Source: Ralstonia pickettii (GTDB lineage: Bacteria; Pseudomonadota; Gammaproteobacteria; Burkholderiales; Burkholderiaceae). Taken from it: DNA of 44,209 bases. Positions within the stretch are counted from its first letter, which is position 1. The number at the start of each line of letters is the position of its first letter. Of this stretch, positions 8,952-17,545 are shown in pieces. The DNA lies in the NCBI RefSeq assembly GCF_001699815.1, contig NZ_MCGB01000094.1, positions 1 through 44,209 of the forward strand, in the 5' to 3' direction. The notes under the pieces are model-generated. The model was not told the origin of the DNA, did not search any database, and saw only the letters and a list, made by a program, of their open reading frames with translations. The position numbers and the translations under genes were made by a program.

Positions 8952-11732
8952 GTGACGACAGAGATTCAGTTCCAACCCGGCGAGCGCATTACCCACCACG
9001 AATATGGCCAGGGTGTTGTCCTTGACCCAGCGCATGACGGCTATCTGCGTGCGTTTTTCGGCGTCGGTGAGCGCCGAGTGCCGGTGGCTTCGCTGCGGCG
9101 CGAGCTCACACGTACCGAACGCATTCTGCGCGCCGTGGACGGCAACGCGGAGCGTGCTCGCAAGGCGTGGCTGTCCTATGAGGCTCACGCGCTACCAGTG
9201 ATGGAAAGTGCTTCGGCGCTGACCTCGGCCAAGATCGACCTCTTGCCGCATCAGGTGGTACTGACGCACCGCATCGCCACCGCATCGCCCCGGCGCTACC
9301 TGGTCGCCGACGAAGTGGGCTTGGGCAAGACCATCGAAACTGCGTTGATCCTGCGCGAGCTGGCCAGTCGGGGCGAACTAAACCGCGCGCTGATGGTTGT
9401 GCCCGCCGGTCTCGTAAACAACTGGCACCGTGAATTGAACGAGGTGTTCAACCTCGAATTCGAAGTGTTCGGTTCCGAGGGTGACATCACCGACCGCAAG
9501 ACCAACGCCTTTGCCAAGCATGATCGGCTGATCGCCAGCATCGACACGCTGAAGCGCCCGGCGCGCATCAAGCGTTTGCTGGACGCGCCACGTTGGGATC
9601 TGGTGGTATTCGATGAAGCGCACCATTTGACTGCCTACCGTAGTGGCGGAAAGGTGCGGAAAACCGAGAACTACAAGCTAGCCGAGGCGTTGAAGGATCA
9701 CTCGCGCGACCTCGTGCTGCTTTCGGCAACGCCGCACCAGGGCAATCATTTCCAATTCTGGATGCTGGTGCAGTTGCTGAACCCGACGTTGTTCCGTAGC
9801 CCCGAGGAGATGGTGGAGAGCCGTCACCGGCTTAACACGGTGATGTTCCGCCGTACCAAGGCCGATGCCTGCCAGCCTGACGGTTCGCCGTTGTTTGCGC
9901 GCCGCTGGGTTCACACCGAATCCTTTGTGATGTCTCAGGCCGAACGGCTGTTCTATGAGAAGCTGCGCGAGTATCTGGAGGACGGCTTCGACCTCGCACG
10001 TCGCCAGGGTAATCAAGGGCGCGCGCTCGGCTTCTTGATGGCGATCTTCCAGAAGATAGCGGCGTCGAGCTTTGCCGCCGTGCGCCGCACGCTTAAACGC
10101 CGCCTGCTGATGCTGACGTTGCATGAGGCGCTGCTGCGTGACAAGGAGCTGGACATCGAAGGTCGCGAACGTCTGACTGAGGAAGCGCGTGAGCTAATCC
10201 ACGAGGAGTTCAATCTGTTACGCGACAACATTGGGCGTAGCGAGGTGGATCGAGTGCTGGCCGACCTGAAATACCGGTTGGTAAAGAAGCTGGACGAGGA
10301 TGCGCTGGAAATGGCCTCCGATCCCTACGGCAGCGAGTATTCAGCCACGTACGCGGAAGAAGCTGCCTCGGCGGCGGTAAACCTGCATCTGCCCGAGGAA
10401 CGCTTGCGTATCGGCGACCTGCTGCGCGTGTTTCCGCCGCAGCGCGAAACCAAGATGCAGAAGCTGCTCGACGGCTTGGGCACGCTGTGGCGGCAGAACC
10501 CGAACGAGAAGATCGTGATTTTCGCCACCTACCTCGGCACGGTGGACATGATTGCCCGCGAGATCGAGCAGACTTTCCCCGGTCAGGGCGTGGTGGTGCT
10601 GCGTGGCGGCGACCACGGCGCGAAGGTGGCGGCGGAACGGCGCTTCAGGCAAAAAGATGGCCCACGCGTGCTGGTCTGTACAGCGGCAGGACGCGAAGGT
10701 ATTAATCTGCAATTCGCGCGCATCCTGTTTAACTTCGACCTGCCGTGGAATCCGATGGACATGGAGCAGCGTATCGGCCGTATCCATCGATACGGTCAGC
10801 GCGACACCGCGCAGGTTTACAACCTTGTGCTGTCGGATACCATCGAGGGCCGTATCTTCCTGCTGCTGGACGAGAAGCTAATAGAGATCGCACGTACGGT
10901 TGGCAAGGTCGATGATCAAGGCAATGTCGCCGAAGATTTACGAGGGCAAATTCTTGGCCAGTTGTCGGAGCGTCTGAATTACGACCGTTTGTATCAGGAG
11001 GCTCTGTCCGACCCAGAACTCAAGCGAACGCAGGTGGAATTGGAAGCGGCACTCTCCAATTCACGCGAAGCACGACAGGTGGTTTTCGACCTTTTCCAAG
11101 ACCTCGACGGGTTCAGCCTTGACGACTACAAGCCATTCTCTGACGTGTCGTCCAGTCTAGAGCGGCTGGTGCAATTTCTGTCGGCTGCAATCGCAGATCG
11201 CCAGCGGAAGCTGACCAAGGTGGACGATGCGACCTTCGACCTCGTCAATGCTGACGGCACGCGTCGCGCTCGCTTTACCTTGAACCGCGAAGCTGCGACG
11301 AACCAGGATGATCTGCAGTTGATAGGCCTGGATCACTCTTTGGTGCAGGAGGAACTGGGGCGCTGGCGCAGCGTGCCCCCCGAGGATCTCGGGATTGCGG
11401 TTTCAGGTGACGTAGACGAGCCGGTACTGCTATCGCTCTGGATGGTCGAAGCATCCACTGGCAATGGTGAGCGTCGTGTTGTGGTTCAACCCATCGCCGT
11501 CAAGCAGGATGGCACGCGAGTTCCTGCGGTTGAGCGGCAGAGTGAACGGTACCTGCAGGCGCCAACGACCACACCGACATTCAATCCAGAACGTCGCCGG
11601 GACATATTTTCCCATGCTGTCGAACCGACCTTGCAGCGGGAATTGAAGCACAAGGGGGCTGTAAATGGGGATGGCAGTTACTCAGCGGAACTGATTGGCT
11701 ACGTCGAGATCGTAGGCGTGCCTACCTCTTGA
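8952..11732 (+). CDS. SNF2-family helicase (DrmD/BrxHII-like)
   Basis: A 926-residue superfamily 2 ATPase. Motif I is DEVGLGKTIE at 120-129, motif II DEAH at 221-224, motif III LLSATPHQGN, and motif VI QRIGRIHRYGQ in the second RecA-like domain. The N-terminal 60 residues form a small beta-rich module before the helicase core, and about 280 residues follow it. Helicases of this type accompany methylases in DISARM (DrmD) and type 3 BREX (BrxHII), where they are thought to move along invading DNA. The start is a GTG with GAGGT upstream; no nearby ATG fits. This appears to be the last gene of the operon. Confidence 0.88.
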   Translation: MTTEIQFQPGERITHHEYGQGVVLDPAHDGYLRAFFGVGERRVPVASLRRELTRTERILRAVDGNAERARKAWLSYEAHALPVMESASALTSAKIDLLPHQVVLTHRIATASPRRYLVADEVGLGKTIETALILRELASRGELNRALMVVPAGLVNNWHRELNEVFNLEFEVFGSEGDITDRKTNAFAKHDRLIASIDTLKRPARIKRLLDAPRWDLVVFDEAHHLTAYRSGGKVRKTENYKLAEALKDHSRDLVLLSATPHQGNHFQFWMLVQLLNPTLFRSPEEMVESRHRLNTVMFRRTKADACQPDGSPLFARRWVHTESFVMSQAERLFYEKLREYLEDGFDLARRQGNQGRALGFLMAIFQKIAASSFAAVRRTLKRRLLMLTLHEALLRDKELDIEGRERLTEEARELIHEEFNLLRDNIGRSEVDRVLADLKYRLVKKLDEDALEMASDPYGSEYSATYAEEAASAAVNLHLPEERLRIGDLLRVFPPQRETKMQKLLDGLGTLWRQNPNEKIVIFATYLGTVDMIAREIEQTFPGQGVVVLRGGDHGAKVAAERRFRQKDGPRVLVCTAAGREGINLQFARILFNFDLPWNPMDMEQRIGRIHRYGQRDTAQVYNLVLSDTIEGRIFLLLDEKLIEIARTVGKVDDQGNVAEDLRGQILGQLSERLNYDRLYQEALSDPELKRTQVELEAALSNSREARQVVFDLFQDLDGFSLDDYKPFSDVSSSLERLVQFLSAAIADRQRKLTKVDDATFDLVNADGTRRARFTLNREAATNQDDLQLIGLDHSLVQEELGRWRSVPPEDLGIAVSGDVDEPVLLSLWMVEASTGNGERRVVVQPIAVKQDGTRVPAVERQSERYLQAPTTTPTFNPERRRDIFSHAVEPTLQRELKHKGAVNGDGSYSAELIGYVEIVGVPTS

Positions 11733-12004
11733 GAAGTACCCTTTCTCGTAGACCACTACGGCGTACAACAGGTAATTAGCCGACATCGCTGCCAGGCGTA
11801 GTTACGCACAGCAATCGATGTTCATATCTCTTCCCATCAAACGCGGAGATGGCCGGTGGCCATAAGCAATAACAAAGGAGTTGGCACAACCTGTGACTGA
11901 TGATAAGAACGAGACATGAGGAAGAGTGAATTCCCGATTGGTCGCGGTAGTCTTTCCCAGTCGGACGAATCTCATCTCATCGATGCATGGCAAGCAGTCC
12001 GTTC
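11733..12004. other. convergent intergenic region
   Basis: These 272 bp separate the helicase gene from the convergent GHKL-nuclease gene. I see no convincing open frame, no strong intrinsic terminator and no repeat. A weak GAGAA/TTCTC hairpin just after the helicase stop has no T-run. Confidence 0.6.
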
Positions 12005-13933
12005 TTATATCTCCATCTTGCCTTGTTCTGGCTGTGCAAAGACTCGATTCAACAGACCGTCGGTTGAGACGTCGCCATACCGTGCGGCCAACACGTCGCG
12101 CATTTTGAGCAAGCGGCGGTTCGCTGTGTCCACCAGCGTACCGAACGTTGTAGCTCGTATGCGGCCATATTTCTGATTACCGTCGCCTACTTCTTTTTCG
12201 CGCGCTACGCCAGCTGCCACCTTCTGACCAACCACCCATGCGCAGATGTAGGGTGTCCCCGCAAGTGCACCAGACGAAGCAATGTCCTGTACGTACCCGT
12301 CAGCCTGATTAACTTCCTTGCGTGTCAACTCAAAGCCGCCCTTCTTGAGTTCAATCACGAGGACATGCTGTAACCTAGTGAGAGTCGGGTCAGCAGGGTC
12401 GAACGATTCAATGCCAGTAAGCTGCCACGTCGTCTTGTCAGGCAGGACTACGATATCGGGACGATGGCGCTCGTTGATGAACTGCGCGTCTGAGCTCTTA
12501 AACAGTTCGCGTGCCACCGTCTGCAAGGTGGCATTTGAGCAATATTCCTGTGATTCGAATTCGGGGCCAAACACCCACCGCGAGCGCAGTACCAAGGGGT
12601 GCAGCGTATGCAGTTCATCTGTATGCGGATCGTCGGCCAAGCGCCGGATGGTTTCAATCACGCTAATTCGGCTGTCTATCTCATCAAGTACACGCAGTGC
12701 ATCCTTGATGGTCCACTCAGTAAGCAGGCGATCCAGCCCATCAATATCGTCGGGTTGCAAAACGGATAGCTTCTGTAGGAGCGCAGCCCCCGTTTTTGAC
12801 TTCTCCAGATGGATGACCGCTTTGACAGCGGTCGCAAGGAAATCGGGCGAGATGGTGGGATGCGTCTGGGCTACCGCCTTGGTGAACTCGGCGACTTCCA
12901 AACGTGCCCCTTGCCCCAAGGTGGCCAGCTCGCTTCGGTTTTGTGTCAGCGCGTCTTCGGAGGCCGCTTCAACAACTTCTGCGGCGAGTTCCTGCGCGAC
13001 TTTCCCGATGTGTTCCGCCGTCGCGGAATACAGCTTTTGAACTTCGTCCGTCATACGGAATGCAGTCCAATCTTGCGTTACATCGGCCTCGTAGCCTTGT
13101 GTGTCCACAATGACCTTGTAGCGACGAGCAAAGCGCGTCCGTCCGTCAAAACTAGCCACCGATCCAATCGACCATGAGGGCATGCCAACCAGCCGCCGTT
13201 GCACCCAGAAAGCGATACCCTGATGTATGGACGAATGGTTGAGGCGGGTCGAGTCGATCACGATGATGGTGGCGCGACGTCCATCACCAAGCTCAAGTGT
13301 TTCCTCACTGACTCGGCCGTCAATTTCGGTGAAGGGGCGTTGACTGCCGTTGACCCGAATCTCGAACTCAGGGTCATGAATGAAGCGTGCCGCGAGCACG
13401 GTGAGGATTTCATCAGCGTCAGGGAGCTTGCGAGTTATCTGTACCGAAAGCCGAGTGCCGTTGCCCGTTCGTTGCCCGAGCGTTTCGCTGCGCAATACAA
13501 AGGGGCTGGGACCGGATTCGGTGCCGACGACGAATGTCGCGAGCGTACCGTCGCGCCAAGTCTCTACTTGGTATTCATCTGCGAAGCACAGCAAGCCGTG
13601 CCGTCCAACGCCGTTGCGTCCATAGGCTTTTCGGGGGCGAGCTGATCGCCCGTCCGGAAATTCAACATTCGCACCCTGGTGCTTTAGACGAGAGTAGCGC
13701 AAGGTCATCCAGCGCTTCTTGAACTGCGCCGGCGTCATGCCGTGTCCGTCGTCAGTAACCGTAAGCGTGCCACCGACTTCAGTGGGCAGAATCAAAGCCA
13801 CGCGTGCAGCACCGGCATCCCAGGCGTTCGCCACTAACTCGGTCAGCGCCACTTGCGGTACATGAGCGACATCTCCCAGTTCGCGCAGCAGATAGTCGTC
13901 TTCGAACAGCGAGGTTTGCAGCGGCTCAGACAT
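12005..13933 (-). CDS. GHKL ATPase with C-terminal PD-(D/E)XK-like nuclease motif
   Basis: A 642-residue protein. The N-terminal half is a GHKL (Hsp90/MutL/histidine-kinase-like) ATPase: N-box ELVANAWD at 32-39, G1 motif DDGHGM at 61-66, and lid motif NGVGRHG near 107-113. The C-terminal part contains RPDIVVL (Asp493) and VIELKKGG (Glu528, Lys530), followed by a QADGY helix, which is the D-ExK arrangement of PD-(D/E)XK nucleases. No histidine-kinase dimerisation helix is seen, so a signalling kinase is unlikely. It is convergent with the helicase gene and separated from it by 272 bp, so it is a separate transcript in the same defence cluster. An ATP-gated nuclease is inferred; the exact family is not known to me. 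Confidence 0.82.
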   Translation of the reverse strand: MSEPLQTSLFEDDYLLRELGDVAHVPQVALTELVANAWDAGAARVALILPTEVGGTLTVTDDGHGMTPAQFKKRWMTLRYSRLKHQGANVEFPDGRSARPRKAYGRNGVGRHGLLCFADEYQVETWRDGTLATFVVGTESGPSPFVLRSETLGQRTGNGTRLSVQITRKLPDADEILTVLAARFIHDPEFEIRVNGSQRPFTEIDGRVSEETLELGDGRRATIIVIDSTRLNHSSIHQGIAFWVQRRLVGMPSWSIGSVASFDGRTRFARRYKVIVDTQGYEADVTQDWTAFRMTDEVQKLYSATAEHIGKVAQELAAEVVEAASEDALTQNRSELATLGQGARLEVAEFTKAVAQTHPTISPDFLATAVKAVIHLEKSKTGAALLQKLSVLQPDDIDGLDRLLTEWTIKDALRVLDEIDSRISVIETIRRLADDPHTDELHTLHPLVLRSRWVFGPEFESQEYCSNATLQTVARELFKSSDAQFINERHRPDIVVLPDKTTWQLTGIESFDPADPTLTRLQHVLVIELKKGGFELTRKEVNQADGYVQDIASSGALAGTPYICAWVVGQKVAAGVAREKEVGDGNQKYGRIRATTFGTLVDTANRRLLKMRDVLAARYGDVSTDGLLNRVFAQPEQGKMEI

Positions 13934-14355
13934 GAGCGGGCTCTCCCGAGAACATCCACTTAATCGTCGCCGACAACGGAGCGATCATTTTGAAGATAGC
14001 AGCATGTTTGTATCCGGTGTCTTGATGGCGCGACGTCGAACGTGGGATACAGCACCGCAATTGTATCAGTGGGTATGTGATCGCAACCCCTGATATCGAG
14101 CGGAATCACGGATTTCTGGATGCCGGAAACCCGCCGCTTATCCACCAATCCGACCGCCTATCCAAGCCGCCTTGCAATCAGCCAGATTCGCGGTAAGGTA
14201 GACAAAGCTGAAGAGCAAAACACAAGCAAGGTTAACCTGTCCGCCGTATCACGCGGTCAGGATATTCTGGGGCTCGCCCCAGTCCCCTTGAGAAAGCGCA
14301 TCGTTGCACAACACGTGTCGCCTCGGCCCAATAACAACAAGAACAAGGAGCCATC
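13934..14355. other. intergenic region between GHKL gene and mob genes, probable oriT region
   Basis: 422 bp with no convincing open frame. It must hold the divergent promoters for the GHKL gene (left) and the mobC-relaxase pair (right). Inverted repeats cluster near 14236-14282, and the sequence AACAAGAACAAGGAG just upstream of 14356 provides the mobC ribosome binding site. Confidence 0.6.
14236..14282. other. candidate origin of transfer (oriT)
   Basis: A 9-bp inverted repeat with one mismatch (CCTGTCCGC at 14236 and GCGGTCAGG at 14253) ends in a minus-strand TATCCTG (14258-14264), which fits the nic core of MOBP-type relaxases (YATCCTG). A second perfect 6-bp stem, CTGGGG/CCCCAG with a 4-base loop, lies at 14267-14282. 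The site is about 75 bp upstream of the MobC-like gene, the usual place for an oriT. Confidence 0.5.
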
Positions 14356-14766
14356 ATGGAACAACAATTCGAGCAGGCCGTACCTGCCACATCATCAAAC
14401 ACCAATCAGCTCGTCGCCGAGCAGCGGCGCACGCAGCGCATCGAACTGCGCGTGACCGCCATCGAGCGTGCGCAACTGGAAGCGCTCGCGTTGGCATCGG
14501 GCTACACCAATCTCGCTCAATATCTTCGTGAAACCGGGTTGCATATCGGCCGTGCCTTGCCACCCACCGCCGACTATCAGTTGCAATTGCAATGGCTACA
14601 AGCCGTCAATCGCATCGCCGATCATGTCCGAGAAATCGCGGATCAGATCGCCGGCGGCCGTCAGCCTGACGACGACATGCTTTATTACTTGCTCCAGGTC
14701 CACGATATGGCCGAGGACATCTGGAAGGAGGCTAGGCAGGAGAGCAAACCAGTAGGTGACGCATGA
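14356..14766 (+). CDS. MobC-like mobilisation accessory protein
   Basis: A 136-residue protein with an N-terminal ribbon-helix-helix pattern: RIELRVTAIERAQLEALALA followed by GYTNLAQYLRE, as in MobC/relaxosome proteins. Its C-terminal half is helical, with a run resembling the MobC helix (NRIADHVREIADQIAGG). Such proteins bind near oriT and help the relaxase open the strands. It overlaps the relaxase start by 4 bp and has AAGGAG 6 bp upstream of its ATG. The preceding region contains the candidate oriT. Confidence 0.85.
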   Translation: MEQQFEQAVPATSSNTNQLVAEQRRTQRIELRVTAIERAQLEALALASGYTNLAQYLRETGLHIGRALPPTADYQLQLQWLQAVNRIADHVREIADQIAGGRQPDDDMLYYLLQVHDMAEDIWKEARQESKPVGDA

Positions 14767-16136
14767 TCGTACGCATCTTCAACAGCGGAACCTCGGGTGG
14801 CGAGTCTCCAGTCCGCTACCTGTTGAGTGGCACCGACCACGCCGGGCAGAAGCGTTTCGTCGATCCTGAAGTGCTGAGCGGCAGCCCTGATCTGACGATT
14901 GCCGCGATCAACACCATAACGCGCAAGCACAAGTACGTGTCCGGTGCCATCGCCTTCCGCGATCAAGAGCAGCCCAGCCGTGAGCAGATCATGAACATCA
15001 TCGGCCGGTTCAAGGAGACTGTCTGCCCCGGTCTTGATGCGCGCCACTACAACAGTCTGTTTGTTCTGCATCGAGACAAGGGCAATACTGAGATCCACTT
15101 CGTGGTGCCAAGCCTCGAATTGACCACGGGACGTCGCCTATCGATTCATCCGCCCGGCCCTCGCAATATCGCGCTCTACGATGCGTTCACCAAGGTCACG
15201 AATCATGAGTTCGGTTATGACCAAGTCATCCCCGATCCATTGAAGCTGGCGTTGTCGGATTTCGAGCGCAAGGTGCCAGAGGGACAGAGAGACCGCAGCA
15301 ACAAGCTGCATCTGCACAAACACCTTGCCCGCGCCATTCGTCGCGGCGAGATCACGACCCGTGATCAGCTTTGCGAGCACCTCGAAGAGCAGTTCGGCGT
15401 GACCATCACCCGCAAGGGGGCCGATTACATCTCGGTCAAGTTTCCCGGCAGCCAGAAGGCCAAGCGCATGCGCGGGCCGCTATATCGAGCCGATGCCGAC
15501 TATGCGCAACTGTTGGAGCAATATCGCCGTCCGCCACCTGCCAAGCTGACAGATACCGAGTACCACCAGCACAAGAGCATGCTCGCCGAACTCGTTGCCG
15601 AACGTAAACAGTTTTTCGCGGCGGCGTATCTGCAACCCAGGCAACTGCGTGCTCATAAGGCCAGAGTCGCGTTACGCCCAAGTGCAATGCGACATCGCCC
15701 ATCAACACCCCATAACTACAAGGAGACCAAAACCATGCACCTAGAACTGAATGCCATCAAGCGCATCGTGTCCGATTCCCTATCCGTTGCGCGCCAAATC
15801 CGTGCGGAGCGTCCTGTATTCACACCAGCCCATCGTGGTGCCGTTGCCGGCCGTATCCGACATCTGCGTGATCAGGCATACCAGTCCAGCAAGAGCGATC
15901 TCAGCGAATATGCGGCCATGGATACAGTCCATGAAGTCGAGGGTGCGTTGGGCGAGATTGAATCCGATATCAGTGCAGCTACCGCCGATGTGAACCATGC
16001 CAAGACACCCGAACAGCGCAGAAAGGCCGAAGAGCGCGTGTCCAAACTGATTGCGCAAAAGAACCGCTTGTTGCAGCAGCTTGCGCAGGCCAAGCTTCGT
16101 CAGATCAACGCTAGCGCGAAGCGTCAGCGTATCTGA
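14763..16136 (+). CDS. MobA/VirD2-like relaxase
   Basis: A 457-residue relaxase that would nick oriT and stay bound to the 5' end during transfer. The N-terminal 250 residues resemble MobA/VirD2: an early tyrosine (Tyr19) is the likely nucleophile, and the metal-binding motif reads HRDKGNTEIHFVVP with His103, Asp105 and His112. One histidine of the usual H-I-H pair is replaced by Glu110. Residues 175-310 are basic, and the last 130 residues are helical and likely coiled. A perfect AAGGAG with an in-frame ATG at 15735 lies inside the gene. With MobC it forms a two-gene mobilisation unit; no TraG/VirD4 coupling protein is visible. Confidence 0.85.
   Translation: MIVRIFNSGTSGGESPVRYLLSGTDHAGQKRFVDPEVLSGSPDLTIAAINTITRKHKYVSGAIAFRDQEQPSREQIMNIIGRFKETVCPGLDARHYNSLFVLHRDKGNTEIHFVVPSLELTTGRRLSIHPPGPRNIALYDAFTKVTNHEFGYDQVIPDPLKLALSDFERKVPEGQRDRSNKLHLHKHLARAIRRGEITTRDQLCEHLEEQFGVTITRKGADYISVKFPGSQKAKRMRGPLYRADADYAQLLEQYRRPPPAKLTDTEYHQHKSMLAELVAERKQFFAAAYLQPRQLRAHKARVALRPSAMRHRPSTPHNYKETKTMHLELNAIKRIVSDSLSVARQIRAERPVFTPAHRGAVAGRIRHLRDQAYQSSKSDLSEYAAMDTVHEVEGALGEIESDISAATADVNHAKTPEQRRKAEERVSKLIAQKNRLLQQLAQAKLRQINASAKRQRI
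15735..16136 (+). CDS. possible internal-start product of the relaxase gene (C-terminal 133 residues)
   Basis: An in-frame ATG (relaxase residue 325) is preceded by AAGGAG with 9-base spacing (15720-15725). This is one of the better ribosome binding sites in the window, at the junction between the relaxase domain and the helical C-terminal part. A separate 133-residue coiled protein beginning MHLELNAIKR is therefore plausible. Expression is not shown by the sequence. Confidence 0.4.
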   Translation: MHLELNAIKRIVSDSLSVARQIRAERPVFTPAHRGAVAGRIRHLRDQAYQSSKSDLSEYAAMDTVHEVEGALGEIESDISAATADVNHAKTPEQRRKAEERVSKLIAQKNRLLQQLAQAKLRQINASAKRQRI

Positions 16137-16146
16137 CGCGACACAT

Positions 16147-16171
16147 CCGGGTATCCGTGTGTTTTACCCGG
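16147..16171. other. inverted repeat after relaxase gene
   Basis: A perfect 7-bp inverted repeat, CCGGGTA and TACCCGG with an 11-base loop, lies 10 bp after the relaxase stop. It has no T-run, so it is at best a weak or factor-assisted terminator. Confidence 0.35.
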
Positions 16172-16191
16172 CTTCTCGTTGACGCGGGAAG

Positions 16192-16545
16192 ATGGTCAGT
16201 CCATTGTACGATTCCATCTATCAGATCTGCGCATCAATGGATGCCCACCGCAAAACACCGCTGACCTTCTTTCAGCAGGCCATCCTGAAGCCGTTCAAGA
16301 GCGATAGCAACGCGGATATCGGCGATGTCTTCATCGCACTGATTTACCCAGAGATATTGATCCGCGATGCCACTGGCGATTACGTCATCGAATGCCGACA
16401 GGACGGTTTCCACGCCGAGGCGGACGATTTCCCGTTGCTGAATTTCCTCGAAATGTTCCCCACAATCTGCGATTCGCTTATCGCAGAGAGCTCCGCGCTC
16501 AAGAGGTGCTACGAACGCTATCTCGCCGATTTGCAGTGCTTGTGA
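16192..16545 (+). CDS. hypothetical protein
   Basis: A 117-residue soluble protein of no recognised family, acidic and rich in aromatic and Ile residues, reading as a compact alpha/beta fold. It lies 55 bp after the relaxase and overlaps the convergent membrane-protein gene by 28 bp. No good ribosome binding site is seen for the ATG at 16192; an internal ATG at residue 16 is another option. It could be a passenger gene of the element. Confidence 0.55.
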   Translation: MVSPLYDSIYQICASMDAHRKTPLTFFQQAILKPFKSDSNADIGDVFIALIYPEILIRDATGDYVIECRQDGFHAEADDFPLLNFLEMFPTICDSLIAESSALKRCYERYLADLQCL

Positions 16546-17513
16546 TGCTGCGTACATCGCGCATGAGATTGCAATGTCGGCTGCGCCGCTGCGTGCAGGG
16601 CATGATCCTCCGGGACCGTAGCTGAGGCATGCGAGTCTCGTTGGAGGTGGTTGACTGTGATGACGAATCCCAGGAACAGTGCCATACCAACCACCCACAC
16701 CACGGGTAGGTAGAGCAACCACGGAATTGCACGTTTGCCTTGTGCCTGTCGCTTCCTGAACCATGCCTGCAAGATGCTGAGCGTGACTGCGTTGGGAAAC
16801 GCGGCAAGCAGCATGGTCGCGGAGTCGTTGTAATTGCTCAGCGAGATGTAGGTTTTGCCGCCGAAAAAGACAATCGAATTCCCGACGAACCGCACCAGAT
16901 CTGCGCCCCAGTGGAATCCTTCAATCCATAGGAAGAACAGCATCTCGAATGAGATCGCCAGTGAGAACAGCACGATCCATGACCACGCGCCGAAATTGAA
17001 TGGTGCGCCTTTGGCGATCCGGTCATTCAGCCGATGGCATATCCATCCAGTGACAGCGAAGGGCAGGTACACGACACCGAACACCACCTGCACGCCGAGC
17101 GCGGTGTCCAGCAGAGCGCCGTGGGTCTTGGTCAGGAAGTACCAGGTCGAAGCAGCAAACAGCAATGCTGTCAGGGCAAGATAGAGCCAATTCTTCTTAC
17201 GGTAATGCCAGACCAGCGCAGCGGGCAGGATCGCAACAGTAAGAAGAGGCAGCAGAAGCAACCCCAGCAGGAACTCGCCGCCACCAGATACACCGCCGCC
17301 ACCGCTGTTGACGCCGCTTGAACCGGTGCTGCTTTCCGCGCGCTTCTGCTCACTGTTGGCTACCCATTGCCAGTAATGGCGGGAAGAATCCGTCGGCGGA
17401 GCAATGTGCTGATCGTCGAGCATCCCCCAATTCTGCTGCATGTCCAGCAATTGTTCGCGCAACGCTTGCTGTCGCTTTTGGTCACTCGCCGCGCTGTAGA
17501 AGTCGTCATCCAT
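16518..17513 (-). CDS. polytopic inner-membrane protein, unknown function
   Basis: A 331-residue protein. After a polar, probably cytoplasmic N terminus and a Ser/Gly-rich linker (60-80) there are five or six membrane helices, roughly at 81-103, 108-127, 140-160, 176-198, possibly 232-250, and 264-288. A His/Cys-rich tail follows. I chose the ATG at 17513, because the frame upstream of it overlaps the preceding gene. It lies 32 bp after that gene and appears to be the last gene of a leftward run of envelope proteins. No transporter or enzyme motif is recognisable. Confidence 0.72.
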   Translation of the reverse strand: MDDDFYSAASDQKRQQALREQLLDMQQNWGMLDDQHIAPPTDSSRHYWQWVANSEQKRAESSTGSSGVNSGGGGVSGGGEFLLGLLLLPLLTVAILPAALVWHYRKKNWLYLALTALLFAASTWYFLTKTHGALLDTALGVQVVFGVVYLPFAVTGWICHRLNDRIAKGAPFNFGAWSWIVLFSLAISFEMLFFLWIEGFHWGADLVRFVGNSIVFFGGKTYISLSNYNDSATMLLAAFPNAVTLSILQAWFRKRQAQGKRAIPWLLYLPVVWVVGMALFLGFVITVNHLQRDSHASATVPEDHALHAAAQPTLQSHARCTQHHKHCKSAR

Positions 17514-17545
17514 GGGCAGTTCTCGTGATCTAGTCGATAGCAGGT

